Shown here: in pieces, positions 27,474 through 35,733 of the stretch
How positions within the stretch are numbered: position 1 is the stretch's first letter
Layout: each line of letters opens with the position of its first letter
Assembly (NCBI RefSeq): GCF_008932435.1
Contig: NZ_WBWE01000004.1
Location: 124,001 to 188,000, forward strand
Reading direction: 5' to 3'
Origin: Brucella pseudintermedia
Lineage (GTDB): Bacteria > Pseudomonadota > Alphaproteobacteria > Rhizobiales > Rhizobiaceae
DNA length: 64,000 bases
Translations under genes and position numbers: made by a program
The notes under the pieces: model-generated
What the model was told of the DNA's origin: nothing
Seen by the model: only the letters and a program-made list of their open reading frames with translations
Database searches by the model: none

Positions 27474-28409
27474 ATGAAACACCTGCTTCTTTTGCTTGCA
27501 GCAAGCGTCGCCATCCTTGCCAGCGTGCAGGCGCACGCCGCCGAAAGCGATGCCTGCAAGTCGCCCAAATTCTCCGATGTCGGCTGGACCGACATCACAG
27601 CAACCACGGCGCTCGCTTCGCTGTTGCTGGAAAAGGCCGGTTATCAGCCGCAGACCACCATTCTTTCCGTGCCTGTCACCTTCCAGTCGCTGGAAAACGG
27701 GCAGATCGATATTTTCCTCGGCAACTGGATGCCGCTTCAGGAAGAAGCGCGCAAGCCCTATATCGAGGGAAAGAAGGTCGAACAGGCCGGTGTGAACCTT
27801 GAAGGCGCGAAGATCGGTCTTGCCGCCACGGGCAAGTATCTCGGCATCAAGACCTACGCCGACATAGCCAAATTCAAGGACCAGCTTGGCGGCAAGATCT
27901 ACGGCATTGAGGCGGGCAGCAGCGCCAATGCCACCATCCAGTCGATGATAGAGGAGGACAAGTTCGGCCTGAAGGATTTTCAGCTCGCGGAATCGAGCGA
28001 GCAGGCCATGCTTTCGCAGGTTCAAAATGCAGTGCGCAAGGATGAGCCTGTCGTGTTCTTCGCCTGGACGCCGCATCCGATGAACATTCGCTACAAGCTG
28101 ACCTATCTGCAAGATGGCGAAAACCTGTTCGGGCCGGAAGATGGTGCGGCCACCGTCGAGACCCTGACCCGCAAGGGTTATGCAGCCGACTGCCCCAATG
28201 TCTCGCGCTTCCTGTCGAACCTGAAGTTCAACACGGAAATGGAAAGCACGATGATGAACATGATCCTGAATGACGGCCTGGAAGCCAAGGACGCCGTTGC
28301 GAAATGGATCAAGGAGAACCCGGCGCAGCTTGATGCATGGCTCGAGGGCGTGACCACTGTCGACGGCAAGCCGGCGCTTGCCGCGGTGAAGTCCGGTCTC
28401 GGCCTGTAA
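27474..28409 (+). CDS. choX: Choline-binding periplasmic protein ChoX
   Basis: The precursor has 311 residues with AAGGGGAGAAGAG before ATG 27474. The signal peptide ends near residue 23 (SVQAHA). The mature protein is an OpuAC-type substrate-binding domain for quaternary amines, with aromatic-box candidates in FSDVGWTDITAT, LGNWMPLQEEARKPY and FFAWTPHPMNIRY. It is close in pattern to rhizobial ChoX, which is specific for choline. The permease (choW) and ATPase (choV) are not adjacent, so it is an orphan here. It faces the carnitine regulator end to end. Confidence 0.88.
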   Translation: MKHLLLLLAASVAILASVQAHAAESDACKSPKFSDVGWTDITATTALASLLLEKAGYQPQTTILSVPVTFQSLENGQIDIFLGNWMPLQEEARKPYIEGKKVEQAGVNLEGAKIGLAATGKYLGIKTYADIAKFKDQLGGKIYGIEAGSSANATIQSMIEEDKFGLKDFQLAESSEQAMLSQVQNAVRKDEPVVFFAWTPHPMNIRYKLTYLQDGENLFGPEDGAATVETLTRKGYAADCPNVSRFLSNLKFNTEMESTMMNMILNDGLEAKDAVAKWIKENPAQLDAWLEGVTTVDGKPALAAVKSGLGL

Positions 28410-28414
28410 GGCTT

Positions 28415-29368
28415 TTATTGCCGCAGCTTGCTCGGCGACTGACCGAAATGCCGCTTGAAGGCGCGCGACAGCGAACTGATCGACGAAAAGCCGGTCTGTT
28501 CCGCCGTGTCAGCCATGGAAAGGCGCGTGTCGAGGATCAGCCGCCGGGCCGCTTTCAGCCGGAGCGACAGGTAATAGTTGCCCGGTGACTGGCCGATCAC
28601 ATTGGCAAACAGCAACTCAAGACTGCGCGTCGAAAGGCCAAGCCTGCGCGCCACGCTCGACACAGGGATCGGACGGTCGATGTGCGTCTCCATGATCTTG
28701 ATGGCGTCGGCCAGTCGCGGCTCGCGATTGAGCAGGCGGCCAAGGGAGACCAGCGGCTGCGCATCCGAAGCCTGTTTCACCTCGTCATAAACGTAGAGGC
28801 TCGCCACATCGAGCGCGATGGAATAGCCGTGGCGGGCGCGAATGAGCGCCAGCATCATGTCGAGCGCCGGGGCCGCGCCCCCGGTCGTCAGGAGTGCCCC
28901 GTCCCGCACCCAGCGATCCGACTGCATTTCAACTTCCGGAAAGCGCTGCGAAAATGCCTCCAGGTCTTCCCAGTGGGTGGTTGCCTTGCGCCCGTTGAGC
29001 AATCCGGCTTTTGCCAGCACCCATGATCCGGCCTCCACGCCAACGATGAGCTTCGATTGCGCGGCGGCCTGGCGCAGCATGGCGAGAAGCTTCGGCGTTG
29101 CGTGTTCCAAGGCATGAAAGGCGCTGACGATGATGAGAATATCCTGCGCACCGGCCTCGAATTTTCCGTCTGCCGAAACCTTGAGGCCGCTGGACGTGAC
29201 CGGATCGCTGCCATCCGGCGACACCACCCGCCAGCGATAGAGCGAGCGTCCCGTCACACGGTTGGCGCCGCGCATCGGGTCCAGCGTCGCGGCCAGCGAC
29301 ATCAGCGAACAATCCGGCAGGACAAGCAGCGTAACGCTCAGTTCTCCGTCGGACGGTTCAAAGATCAT
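28415..29368 (-). CDS. cdhR: GlxA/CdhR-type AraC family regulator of carnitine catabolism
   Basis: The protein has 317 residues. The N-terminal two thirds form a DJ-1/PfpI amidotransferase-like sensor (LLVLPDCSLMSLAATLDPMR at the start, IIVSAFHALEHATPK later). The C-terminal AraC domain (from about residue 215) has SVARRLGLSTRSLELLF and DTAEQTGFSSISSLSRAFKR. GlxA-type activators such as CdhR and GbdR respond to carnitine or betaine. It is divergent from the carnitine-degrading genes, with 90 bp between, so a role as their activator is likely. Confidence 0.8.
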   Translation of the reverse strand: MIFEPSDGELSVTLLVLPDCSLMSLAATLDPMRGANRVTGRSLYRWRVVSPDGSDPVTSSGLKVSADGKFEAGAQDILIIVSAFHALEHATPKLLAMLRQAAAQSKLIVGVEAGSWVLAKAGLLNGRKATTHWEDLEAFSQRFPEVEMQSDRWVRDGALLTTGGAAPALDMMLALIRARHGYSIALDVASLYVYDEVKQASDAQPLVSLGRLLNREPRLADAIKIMETHIDRPIPVSSVARRLGLSTRSLELLFANVIGQSPGNYYLSLRLKAARRLILDTRLSMADTAEQTGFSSISSLSRAFKRHFGQSPSKLRQ

Positions 29369-29458
29369 GCTCTTCGCTCTTCGCCAAATAGATTTCGTAA
29401 AATGATAATCCCGTCATTTCGCGACCTGTCAAGCTCGGCGAAAATTGAGGGAAACGAC

Positions 29459-30364
29459 ATGCCTTTAAAACCTGCCCGCGAAATATTCATCACCGCCGCC
29501 GTCACCGGGGCCGGGGCTACCACGCATCGCTCGAACAAGGTGCCGGTCACGCCGCGCCAGATCGCGGATGCGGCAATCGAAAGCGCCGAGGCAGGCGCCG
29601 CAATCGCCCACATTCATGTGCGCGATCCCGAAACCGGCGAATCATCGCGCAAGCTGGAGCTTTTCCGCGAAGTGGTGGATCATATCCGCGCCTCTGGCGT
29701 CGATATCGTGCTGAACCTGACCGCAGGCGTTGGCGGCGATCTGGTCTTTGGGTCGGCAGAAGCCCCGCTGCCGCCCGATGCTTCGAAAACCGATATGGCT
29801 GGCGCGACGGAACGGCTTGCGCATGTTGCTGAACTCCTGCCGGAAATCTGCACGCTCGATTGCGGCACGATGAATTTCGGCGAAGGCGATTATGTGATGA
29901 CCAACACGCCCGCCATGCTCAAGGAGATGGCCGCGCAGATACAGCGGCTTGGCGTGCGCCCGGAAATCGAGATTTTCGATACGGGTCATCTGCCGCTTGC
30001 CCAATGGCTGCAGCAGCAGGGCCTGCTCGACGATCCGGTTCTGGTGCAGTTGTGCATGGGCATCCCGTGGGGCGCGCCCGACGATCTGGCGACGCTGGTT
30101 TCGATCCTCCACAACCTGCCGGAAAACTGGATTTTCTCGGCCTTTTCCATTGGCCGCAACCAGTTGCCCTATGCGGCGCTCGCCGTGCTTGCAGGCGGTA
30201 ATATCCGTGTGGGACTGGAAGACAATATCTGGCTCGACAAGGGCGTTCTGGCGTCGAATGGCGATCTGGTTGAACGGGCGCGGAACATCGCCGTCAATAT
30301 GGGAACGAAGGTTCTGACGCCCGCCGAAGTCCGCGAGAAACTCAAGCTCACGAAGCGCTGGTGA
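29459..30364 (+). CDS. Beta-keto acid cleavage enzyme (BKACE), dehydrocarnitine type
   Basis: The protein has 301 residues from ATG 29459. It is a DUF849/BKACE TIM barrel with zinc histidines in AAIAHIHVRDPETG, a conserved NLTAGVGG strand and EIEIFDTGHL. BKACE enzymes split a beta-keto acid with acetyl-CoA. Beside carnitine dehydrogenase the expected substrate is 3-dehydrocarnitine, giving betainyl-CoA and acetoacetate, as resolved in Sinorhizobium. It overlaps the following dehydrogenase frame (GTGA), a tight two-gene operon. Confidence 0.9.
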   Translation: MPLKPAREIFITAAVTGAGATTHRSNKVPVTPRQIADAAIESAEAGAAIAHIHVRDPETGESSRKLELFREVVDHIRASGVDIVLNLTAGVGGDLVFGSAEAPLPPDASKTDMAGATERLAHVAELLPEICTLDCGTMNFGEGDYVMTNTPAMLKEMAAQIQRLGVRPEIEIFDTGHLPLAQWLQQQGLLDDPVLVQLCMGIPWGAPDDLATLVSILHNLPENWIFSAFSIGRNQLPYAALAVLAGGNIRVGLEDNIWLDKGVLASNGDLVERARNIAVNMGTKVLTPAEVREKLKLTKRW

Positions 30365-30369
30365 TAGTC

Positions 30370-31848
30370 ATGAACAGCAATCCTCCCAAGATCGCCTGCA
30401 TCGGCAGCGGTGTCATCGGCAGCGGCTGGGCCGCACGCTTTCTGCTCAATGGCTTCGATGTTGCTGTTTACGATCCGTCGCCGGATGCGAAGGCGACGAC
30501 CGAGCATATTCTCGACAATGCGCGCCGGGCCCTGGCGGCGCTGACCACCGTGCGCCTTCCGCAGGAAGGGCGGCTGTCCTTTTCCGCGTCGCTGGCCGAA
30601 GCGGTTGAAGGCGCGGCGCTTGTTCAGGAAAGCGTGCCCGAGCGCCTCGACCTGAAGCTTGCAGTGATGACGGAGATCGAAGCGGCCTGTGCGGACGATG
30701 CGTTGATCGCATCTTCCACTTCAGGCTTCTTGCCAAGCAAGTTGCAGGCCGGGTTGCGGCATCCCGAGCGGCTGCTGATCGCGCACCCTTACAACCCCGT
30801 TTACCTGCTGCCGCTGGTCGAACTCGTTCCCGGCGAAAAGACCGCAGCCGCAACGATTGAGGCCGCTTCCGCGCTCTATCGCCAGACCGGCATGGAGCCG
30901 GTCGTGCTTGAAAAGGAGATCGACGCCTTTGTCGGCGACCGCCTTCTGGAAGCGCTGTGGCGCGAGGCCCTGTGGCTCGTGCGCGACGGCATCGCAACGG
31001 TCGAGCAGATCGACGATATCATCCGCTATTCCTTCGGGCTTCGCTGGGCGCAGATGGGCCTGTTCCAGACCTATCGCATTGCAGGCGGTCCCGCAGGTAT
31101 GCGGCACTTTCTTGCGCAATTCGGGCCTGCGCTGCAATGGCCATGGACGAAGCTGACGGATGTGCCAGACCTCGATGACAGCCTGATCAACCGCATCGCC
31201 GACCAGTCGGATGCGCAGAATGAAGGGCTTTCCATCCGCGATCTCGAGCGGATTCGCGATGAAAATCTGGTCGCGATCATCCGTGCCCTGTCGCAACAGC
31301 AGCAGGGTAGGGGCTGGGGCGCGGGCGCGCTGCTCAACAACTATACCGCGCGGCTCGATGCGGCGGCGGACCGCCCCGCCACAGCTTCCGGCCCGTTGCG
31401 GCTTCTGGATGCGCGCGTGATCCCCGAATGGATCGACTATAACGGACATATGACCGAGCATCGCTATCTGGATGTGTTCGGGCAGGCGACGGACAGGTTT
31501 CTGGCCCATATCGGTGTGGACGAGGCCTATCTGCAATCCGGGCATAGCTACTATACGGTTGAAACCCATATCATGCATCGCGGCGAGGCGAAGGCAGGCG
31601 ATGCACTGCATGTCGAAACGCAATTGCTCTCCTTCGACGAAAAGCGCGCGCATGTCTTTCACAGCCTCCGGCGTGGCGATACGGAAATTGCCAGCGCCGA
31701 GCAGATGCTGCTGCATGTCGACAGCAAGGCGGGCAAAGCAGTGGCGGCAAAGCCCGTTATTCGGGAAGCCCTTCAGCGGGTGTTCCATTCCCATCAGGAG
31801 ATGCCGACACCGATTGCGGTCGGTCGGCATGTTGGCAGGCGCGGCTGA
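30370..31848 (+). CDS. lcdH: L-carnitine 3-dehydrogenase fused to betainyl-CoA thioesterase
   Basis: The protein has 492 residues from ATG 30370; GTG 30361 overlapping the BKACE stop is possible. Residues 1-320 form a 3-hydroxyacyl-CoA-dehydrogenase-like NAD enzyme (IACIGSGVIGSGWAARFL, catalytic region LIAHPYNPVYLLPLVELVPG). From about 340 a hotdog thioesterase follows (DARVIPEWIDYNGHMTEHRY). The fusion carries out steps one and three of carnitine breakdown to glycine betaine, with BKACE in between. Stand-alone dehydrogenases are about 320 residues, so the fusion is clear. Confidence 0.92.
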   Translation: MNSNPPKIACIGSGVIGSGWAARFLLNGFDVAVYDPSPDAKATTEHILDNARRALAALTTVRLPQEGRLSFSASLAEAVEGAALVQESVPERLDLKLAVMTEIEAACADDALIASSTSGFLPSKLQAGLRHPERLLIAHPYNPVYLLPLVELVPGEKTAAATIEAASALYRQTGMEPVVLEKEIDAFVGDRLLEALWREALWLVRDGIATVEQIDDIIRYSFGLRWAQMGLFQTYRIAGGPAGMRHFLAQFGPALQWPWTKLTDVPDLDDSLINRIADQSDAQNEGLSIRDLERIRDENLVAIIRALSQQQQGRGWGAGALLNNYTARLDAAADRPATASGPLRLLDARVIPEWIDYNGHMTEHRYLDVFGQATDRFLAHIGVDEAYLQSGHSYYTVETHIMHRGEAKAGDALHVETQLLSFDEKRAHVFHSLRRGDTEIASAEQMLLHVDSKAGKAVAAKPVIREALQRVFHSHQEMPTPIAVGRHVGRRG

Positions 31849-31913
31849 TGCGGAGCCGTTGAACTAAGCCCACACACGGGCCAGCGGCGGCGTTTGCTTC
31901 GCCTCTGACCGCA

Positions 31914-31959
31914 GCGAACAACGGAACCCTAGCCCCCCCGAAGGTTCTCCGTTGTTCGC
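31914..31959 (+). terminator. Hairpin after the carnitine operon
   Basis: GCGAACAACGGA (31914-31925) and TCCGTTGTTCGC (31948-31959) form a perfect 12-bp stem with a 22-nt loop. It begins 65 bp after the carnitine genes and ends just before the TetR promoter. There is no long T run, so termination is likely but not certain. Confidence 0.55.
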
Positions 31960-31964
31960 ATTGC

Positions 31965-31993
31965 TTGACATTTAATCAATCGATTGATTAAAT
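31965..31993 (+). promoter_or_regulatory. TetR operator overlapping its own promoter
   Basis: A -35 TTGACA (31965-31970) and -10 TTAAAT (31988-31993) are 17 bp apart. Between and over them lies a perfect 22-bp palindrome (31971-31992) with half-site TTTAATCAATC. It lies 9 bp before the TetR ATG. Occupancy would block RNA polymerase, so autorepression is strongly suggested. Confidence 0.75.
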
Positions 31994-32000
31994 CAAATGT

Positions 32001-32708
32001 ATGAGCACGTCGGAAAATATCGCGAAGGCTGACGGTCGAGCATCGGCCGAACAGACGCGCGCCGCGCTTATCCATGCGGCATTGCAGCTTTTCGGGTCGA
32101 AAGGTTTTGACGCCACATCGACGCGGGAGATCGCGGGTCTTGCCAAGGCGAATATCGGCTCAATCGCCTATCATTTCGGCAACAAGGAAGGTCTGCGACT
32201 GGCAGCGGCGGACTATATCGTCGAGACAATACAGGGCGTGGCTGGTCAGGCGCTCGGCCATTATGGGGTGATCGGCACGTCCGCTAACACGAAGGAAGAG
32301 GCGCGGCAGCTTCTTGCCATGGTGATCGAGCGGATGACGCGATTCATCGTGGCGCAACCGCAATCGGGCGAAATCGTGCAGTTTCTTCAACGCGAGCTGG
32401 CGCATCCGACGGCGGCGCTCGACCGGATCTATTCAGGCGTTTTCGAGCCGACGCACAAAAGGCTTTGCGCCATATGGGAGGTCGCGACGGGCGAGCCTGC
32501 CGAGGGCGAGGATACGCGGCTTATTATCTTCACGCTGCTTGGGCAGGTTGTCTATTTCCGCATCGGCCGCGAGGCGGTGAAACGGCGCATGGGCTGGGCG
32601 ACGATGGGCGAGAACGAGGCGGCGGCAGTGGCAGCAATAGTACGCCAGAATCTGATGGCCATCCTTGCGGCCAAAGACGCCGCTCAAAACGCCGGGGTGT
32701 CGATATGA
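32001..32708 (+). CDS. TetR family regulator (CecR/CerR type) of the ABC exporter
   Basis: The protein has 235 residues. The helix-turn-helix lies at about residues 45-65 (TSTREIAGLAKANIGSIAYH), and the C-terminal domain resembles the DUF1956 group that contains CecR (YbiH). It is the first gene of a four-gene operon with HlyD, ATPase and permease, as cecR leads ybhGFSR in E. coli. Its stop overlaps the HlyD start (ATGA). The palindrome at 31971-31992 is its likely operator. Confidence 0.88.
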   Translation: MSTSENIAKADGRASAEQTRAALIHAALQLFGSKGFDATSTREIAGLAKANIGSIAYHFGNKEGLRLAAADYIVETIQGVAGQALGHYGVIGTSANTKEEARQLLAMVIERMTRFIVAQPQSGEIVQFLQRELAHPTAALDRIYSGVFEPTHKRLCAIWEVATGEPAEGEDTRLIIFTLLGQVVYFRIGREAVKRRMGWATMGENEAAAVAAIVRQNLMAILAAKDAAQNAGVSI

Positions 32709-33649
32709 GTGTCCTGTGTATTCTCCCTTTCGCTTCCTACCTTTTTGCAGCGTGCAGCACGCAGCCCCTTGCAGTTGGCTATGTGGAAGGGGAGTTTGTG
32801 CAGCTCGCGCCGCTGGAAGTGGCGCAGGTTCAGTCCGTGACCGTCAGGCGCGGTGATCGCGTCGAGCCGGGCAAGCCGATAGCACAGACCGAAGACGCGG
32901 ACGCAAGGATTGCGGTCGCGCAAGCCGAGGCGACGCTGGCGCAGGCACGCGCCCAACTGGCGGATTTGCAGGTCGGCAAGCGCCCCGATGAGATTGCCGT
33001 TCTCGAAGCGGCGGTCAGGACGGCGAGGGCGCAGGCCGACGATGCGCGGCGCACGCTTTTGCGCACGCAGGACCTGACGAAGCGCGGGGTGACGACGCAG
33101 GCACAGCTTGACGATGCGGCGACCAAGGTGGAGGTGGCGGAAGCTGCCATCAATCAGGCGACGGCCAATCTGGCGGTGGGGCGGCTTCCCGCCCGACCTG
33201 AAACCATCAAGGCGGCGGAAAATGCCGTCAAGAGCGCCGAAGCGCAGCTCGATTCCGCGCGCTGGCATCTCGCCAAGCGTACCATCGAAGCGCCCGCCCC
33301 GGGACGCATCACAGATGTCATCCGCAATCCCGGCGATATTGCCGGTCCCTCCGCGCCGGTGCTGACAATGCTGCCAGACGGTGCGGTGAAGCTGAAAGTC
33401 TATATACCGGAAGACAAGTTCGCGGCGGTGCGGACGGGCGATGTGCTGTCAGTGCGCTGCGACGGTTGCGCGCCCGGACTGCAAGCCCGTGTGAGCTATG
33501 TCTCGCCCGATCCGGAATTCACCCCGCCGGTGATCTATTCGCTCGAAACGCGCCAGAAGCTTGTTTACCTCATCGAGGCGCATCCCGTCGATCCAGCATC
33601 ACCGCTCCAGCCCGGCCAGATCGTGGATGTCGATCTGGCTTCGCAATAG
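32705..33649 (+). CDS. HlyD family membrane-fusion protein of an ABC exporter
   Basis: The protein has 314 residues from ATG 32705. The N-terminal signal sequence ends in FAACS, a plausible lipobox with Cys17, so it may be a lipoprotein. A biotinyl-lipoyl-like segment (VQSVTVRRGDRVEPGKPIAQ) is followed by a long Ala/Gln-rich coiled coil at about residues 75-190 and then a beta-barrel domain. It is the YbhG-type adaptor that links an ABC pump to the outer membrane. The encoding frame continues upstream inside the TetR gene but has no start there. Confidence 0.88.
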   Translation: MSVLCILPFASYLFAACSTQPLAVGYVEGEFVQLAPLEVAQVQSVTVRRGDRVEPGKPIAQTEDADARIAVAQAEATLAQARAQLADLQVGKRPDEIAVLEAAVRTARAQADDARRTLLRTQDLTKRGVTTQAQLDDAATKVEVAEAAINQATANLAVGRLPARPETIKAAENAVKSAEAQLDSARWHLAKRTIEAPAPGRITDVIRNPGDIAGPSAPVLTMLPDGAVKLKVYIPEDKFAAVRTGDVLSVRCDGCAPGLQARVSYVSPDPEFTPPVIYSLETRQKLVYLIEAHPVDPASPLQPGQIVDVDLASQ

Positions 33650-33661
33650 GCGGAGGCGGCA

Positions 33662-34597
33662 ATGCCGAACGCCATTGATGTCAAGGGTCTCGTCAAGCGT
33701 TTCGGCGATGCCACTGTCGTCGATCAGGTCAGCATGTCGGTGGCCGAGGGCGAGATAGTCGGCTTTCTGGGGCCGAACGGCTCCGGCAAGACCACCACCA
33801 TCCGCATGATGTGCGGATTGCTGACGCCCGACGAGGGTGAGGGCGAAGTGCTGGGCTACGATCTTCGCACGGAAGGGCTCAAGATCAAGCGCGAGGTCGG
33901 CTACATGACGCAGCGCTTTTCCTTCTATGAAGACCTGACCATCGCTGAAAATCTTGAATTCGTTGCGCGTCTCTACCGGCTGAAGCCGGTGAAGGAGCAT
34001 GTGGCGCGCACGCTTGAGGAACTGGGCCTGACCTCGCGTGGCAACCAGCTTGCGGGCACGCTTTCCGGCGGCTGGAAGCAGCGGCTGGCGCTTGCCGCCT
34101 GCATCATGCACAAGCCAAAGCTTCTGTTGCTGGACGAGCCGACCGCCGGTGTCGATCCCAAGGCGCGACGCGATTTCTGGGACGAGATCCATCGTCTCGC
34201 CGATGGCGGGCTGACCGTGCTGGTTTCGACCCATTACATGGATGAAGCCGAACGCTGCCACCGCATCAGCTATATTTCCTATGGCAAGCTGCTGGCCACT
34301 GGCACTGTGCAGGAAGTGATCGACAAGGCCGGGCTTTCGACCTTCATCGTCAATGGTCCGCGCCTTGGCGAAATTGCGCGCATACTGGAAGGCGAACCGG
34401 GCGTGGAGCAGGTGGCTCCTTTTGGTGCGACGCTGCATGTGGTGGGCTCCGACCGGGCGAAGCTTGAAAAGGCGCTCACAAAAATCAGGCAGCGCGACGG
34501 GATCAGAATCGAGCCGGGCGAAACCAGCCTTGAGGATGTCTTCATTCAGTTCATGGCCAGTGCCGAGGACAATATGGCGAAGGACGGCCCATCATGA
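33662..34597 (+). CDS. ABC exporter ATP-binding protein (YbhF-like, single domain)
   Basis: The protein has 311 residues. Walker A is GFLGPNGSGKTTTIR, the signature is LSGGWKQR and Walker B is LLLLDEPTAGVDPKAR, all in one domain. The C-terminal extension (about 220-311) is the regulatory part seen in drug and multidrug ABC-2 pumps. E. coli YbhF has two such domains, so this is a shorter version. Its end overlaps the permease start by four bases (ATGA). Confidence 0.92.
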   Translation: MPNAIDVKGLVKRFGDATVVDQVSMSVAEGEIVGFLGPNGSGKTTTIRMMCGLLTPDEGEGEVLGYDLRTEGLKIKREVGYMTQRFSFYEDLTIAENLEFVARLYRLKPVKEHVARTLEELGLTSRGNQLAGTLSGGWKQRLALAACIMHKPKLLLLDEPTAGVDPKARRDFWDEIHRLADGGLTVLVSTHYMDEAERCHRISYISYGKLLATGTVQEVIDKAGLSTFIVNGPRLGEIARILEGEPGVEQVAPFGATLHVVGSDRAKLEKALTKIRQRDGIRIEPGETSLEDVFIQFMASAEDNMAKDGPS

Positions 34598-35733
34598 GCG
34601 GCGGCTGGTTCTCGTTCGAGCGTCTTGGCGCGATGCTGATGAAGGAATTCATCCAGATGCGGCGCGACCGCATCACCTTCGCCATGATGCTGGTTGTCCC
34701 GCTGATGCAGCTTTTGCTGTTTGGTTTCGCCATCAACAACGATCCAAAAAGCCTGCCGAGCGCGCTGGTTGTGACCAGCCAGGATCACTATACGCGCGCG
34801 ATGATTTCGGCTTTGGAAACAACCGGTTATTATCGGTTCGACCATGTGGTGCAAAGCGCGGCGGAAGCCGAGGCGCTGATTGCCAGTGGCGCGGTTTCCT
34901 TCGTGGTGACGATCCCGTCCGATTTCGCAAGGCGGGTCGACGCAGGCGCGCAGCCGCAGATCCTGATCGAAGCAGACGCGACCGATCCATCGGTCGCAAG
35001 CGGAGCAATCTCGACGCTTGGAACCGTCGCAAGTCAGGCGCTTTTGCGCGAACAGGGCAGACAGGCCGAAGCCGCCGATATGGCGCGCAGCCAGCTTCAG
35101 GTCGTGGTGCACCGGCGTTACAACCCGGAAGGCGTGTCGCAATATAATATCGTTCCGGGTCTTCTGGGCGTGATCCTGCAAATGACCATGGTCATGATGA
35201 CGGCGATGGCGCTGACACGGGAGACCGAGCGCGGGACGATGGAAAACCTGCTCGCCATGCCTGCAACACCGGCTGAAATCATGCTGGGCAAGGTGCTGCC
35301 GTTTCTGGTCGTCGGGGCCGTGCAGGTTGTGGTGGTGCTGGCGGCGGCAAAACTTCTGTTCGGGGTCCCCTTCGTCGGATCGCTGGCGCTGCTTTTGGCC
35401 TGCGTGCTGATCTTCGTTCTGTCGCTGGTGCTGCTTGGCTATACGATCTCGACGGCTTCGCGCACGCAGATGCAGGCCATGCAGCTGACCTTCTTTTTCT
35501 TCCTGCCCTCGCTGATGCTGTCGGGTTTCATGTTCCCGTTCAGGGGTATGCCCGATTGGGCGCAGATGCTTGGCGAGATTTTTCCGCTCACGCATTTCCT
35601 GCGGATTGTGCGCGCAGTCATGCTGAAGGGCGCCCACCTTTCCGACATTGCCGGAGAGGTGAATGCCCTCATATTCTTCGTGTTCCTGTTTGCGTCGCTG
35701 GCGCTTCTGCGCTTCAGGCGAACGTTGGATTAG
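34594..35733 (+). CDS. ABC-2 type exporter permease (YbhS/YbhR-like)
   Basis: The protein has 379 residues. One N-terminal span (FAMMLVVPLMQLLLFGFAIN) is followed by an extracytoplasmic domain of about 125 residues and five or six C-terminal spans, with TERGTMENLLAMPATPAEIM in the cytoplasmic coupling region. It is an ABC-2 drug exporter of unknown substrate. Only one permease gene is present, so it probably works as a homodimer. Its stop overlaps the stop of the convergent MFS gene (35730-35733). Confidence 0.9.
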   Translation: MSGGWFSFERLGAMLMKEFIQMRRDRITFAMMLVVPLMQLLLFGFAINNDPKSLPSALVVTSQDHYTRAMISALETTGYYRFDHVVQSAAEAEALIASGAVSFVVTIPSDFARRVDAGAQPQILIEADATDPSVASGAISTLGTVASQALLREQGRQAEAADMARSQLQVVVHRRYNPEGVSQYNIVPGLLGVILQMTMVMMTAMALTRETERGTMENLLAMPATPAEIMLGKVLPFLVVGAVQVVVVLAAAKLLFGVPFVGSLALLLACVLIFVLSLVLLGYTISTASRTQMQAMQLTFFFFLPSLMLSGFMFPFRGMPDWAQMLGEIFPLTHFLRIVRAVMLKGAHLSDIAGEVNALIFFVFLFASLALLRFRRTLD

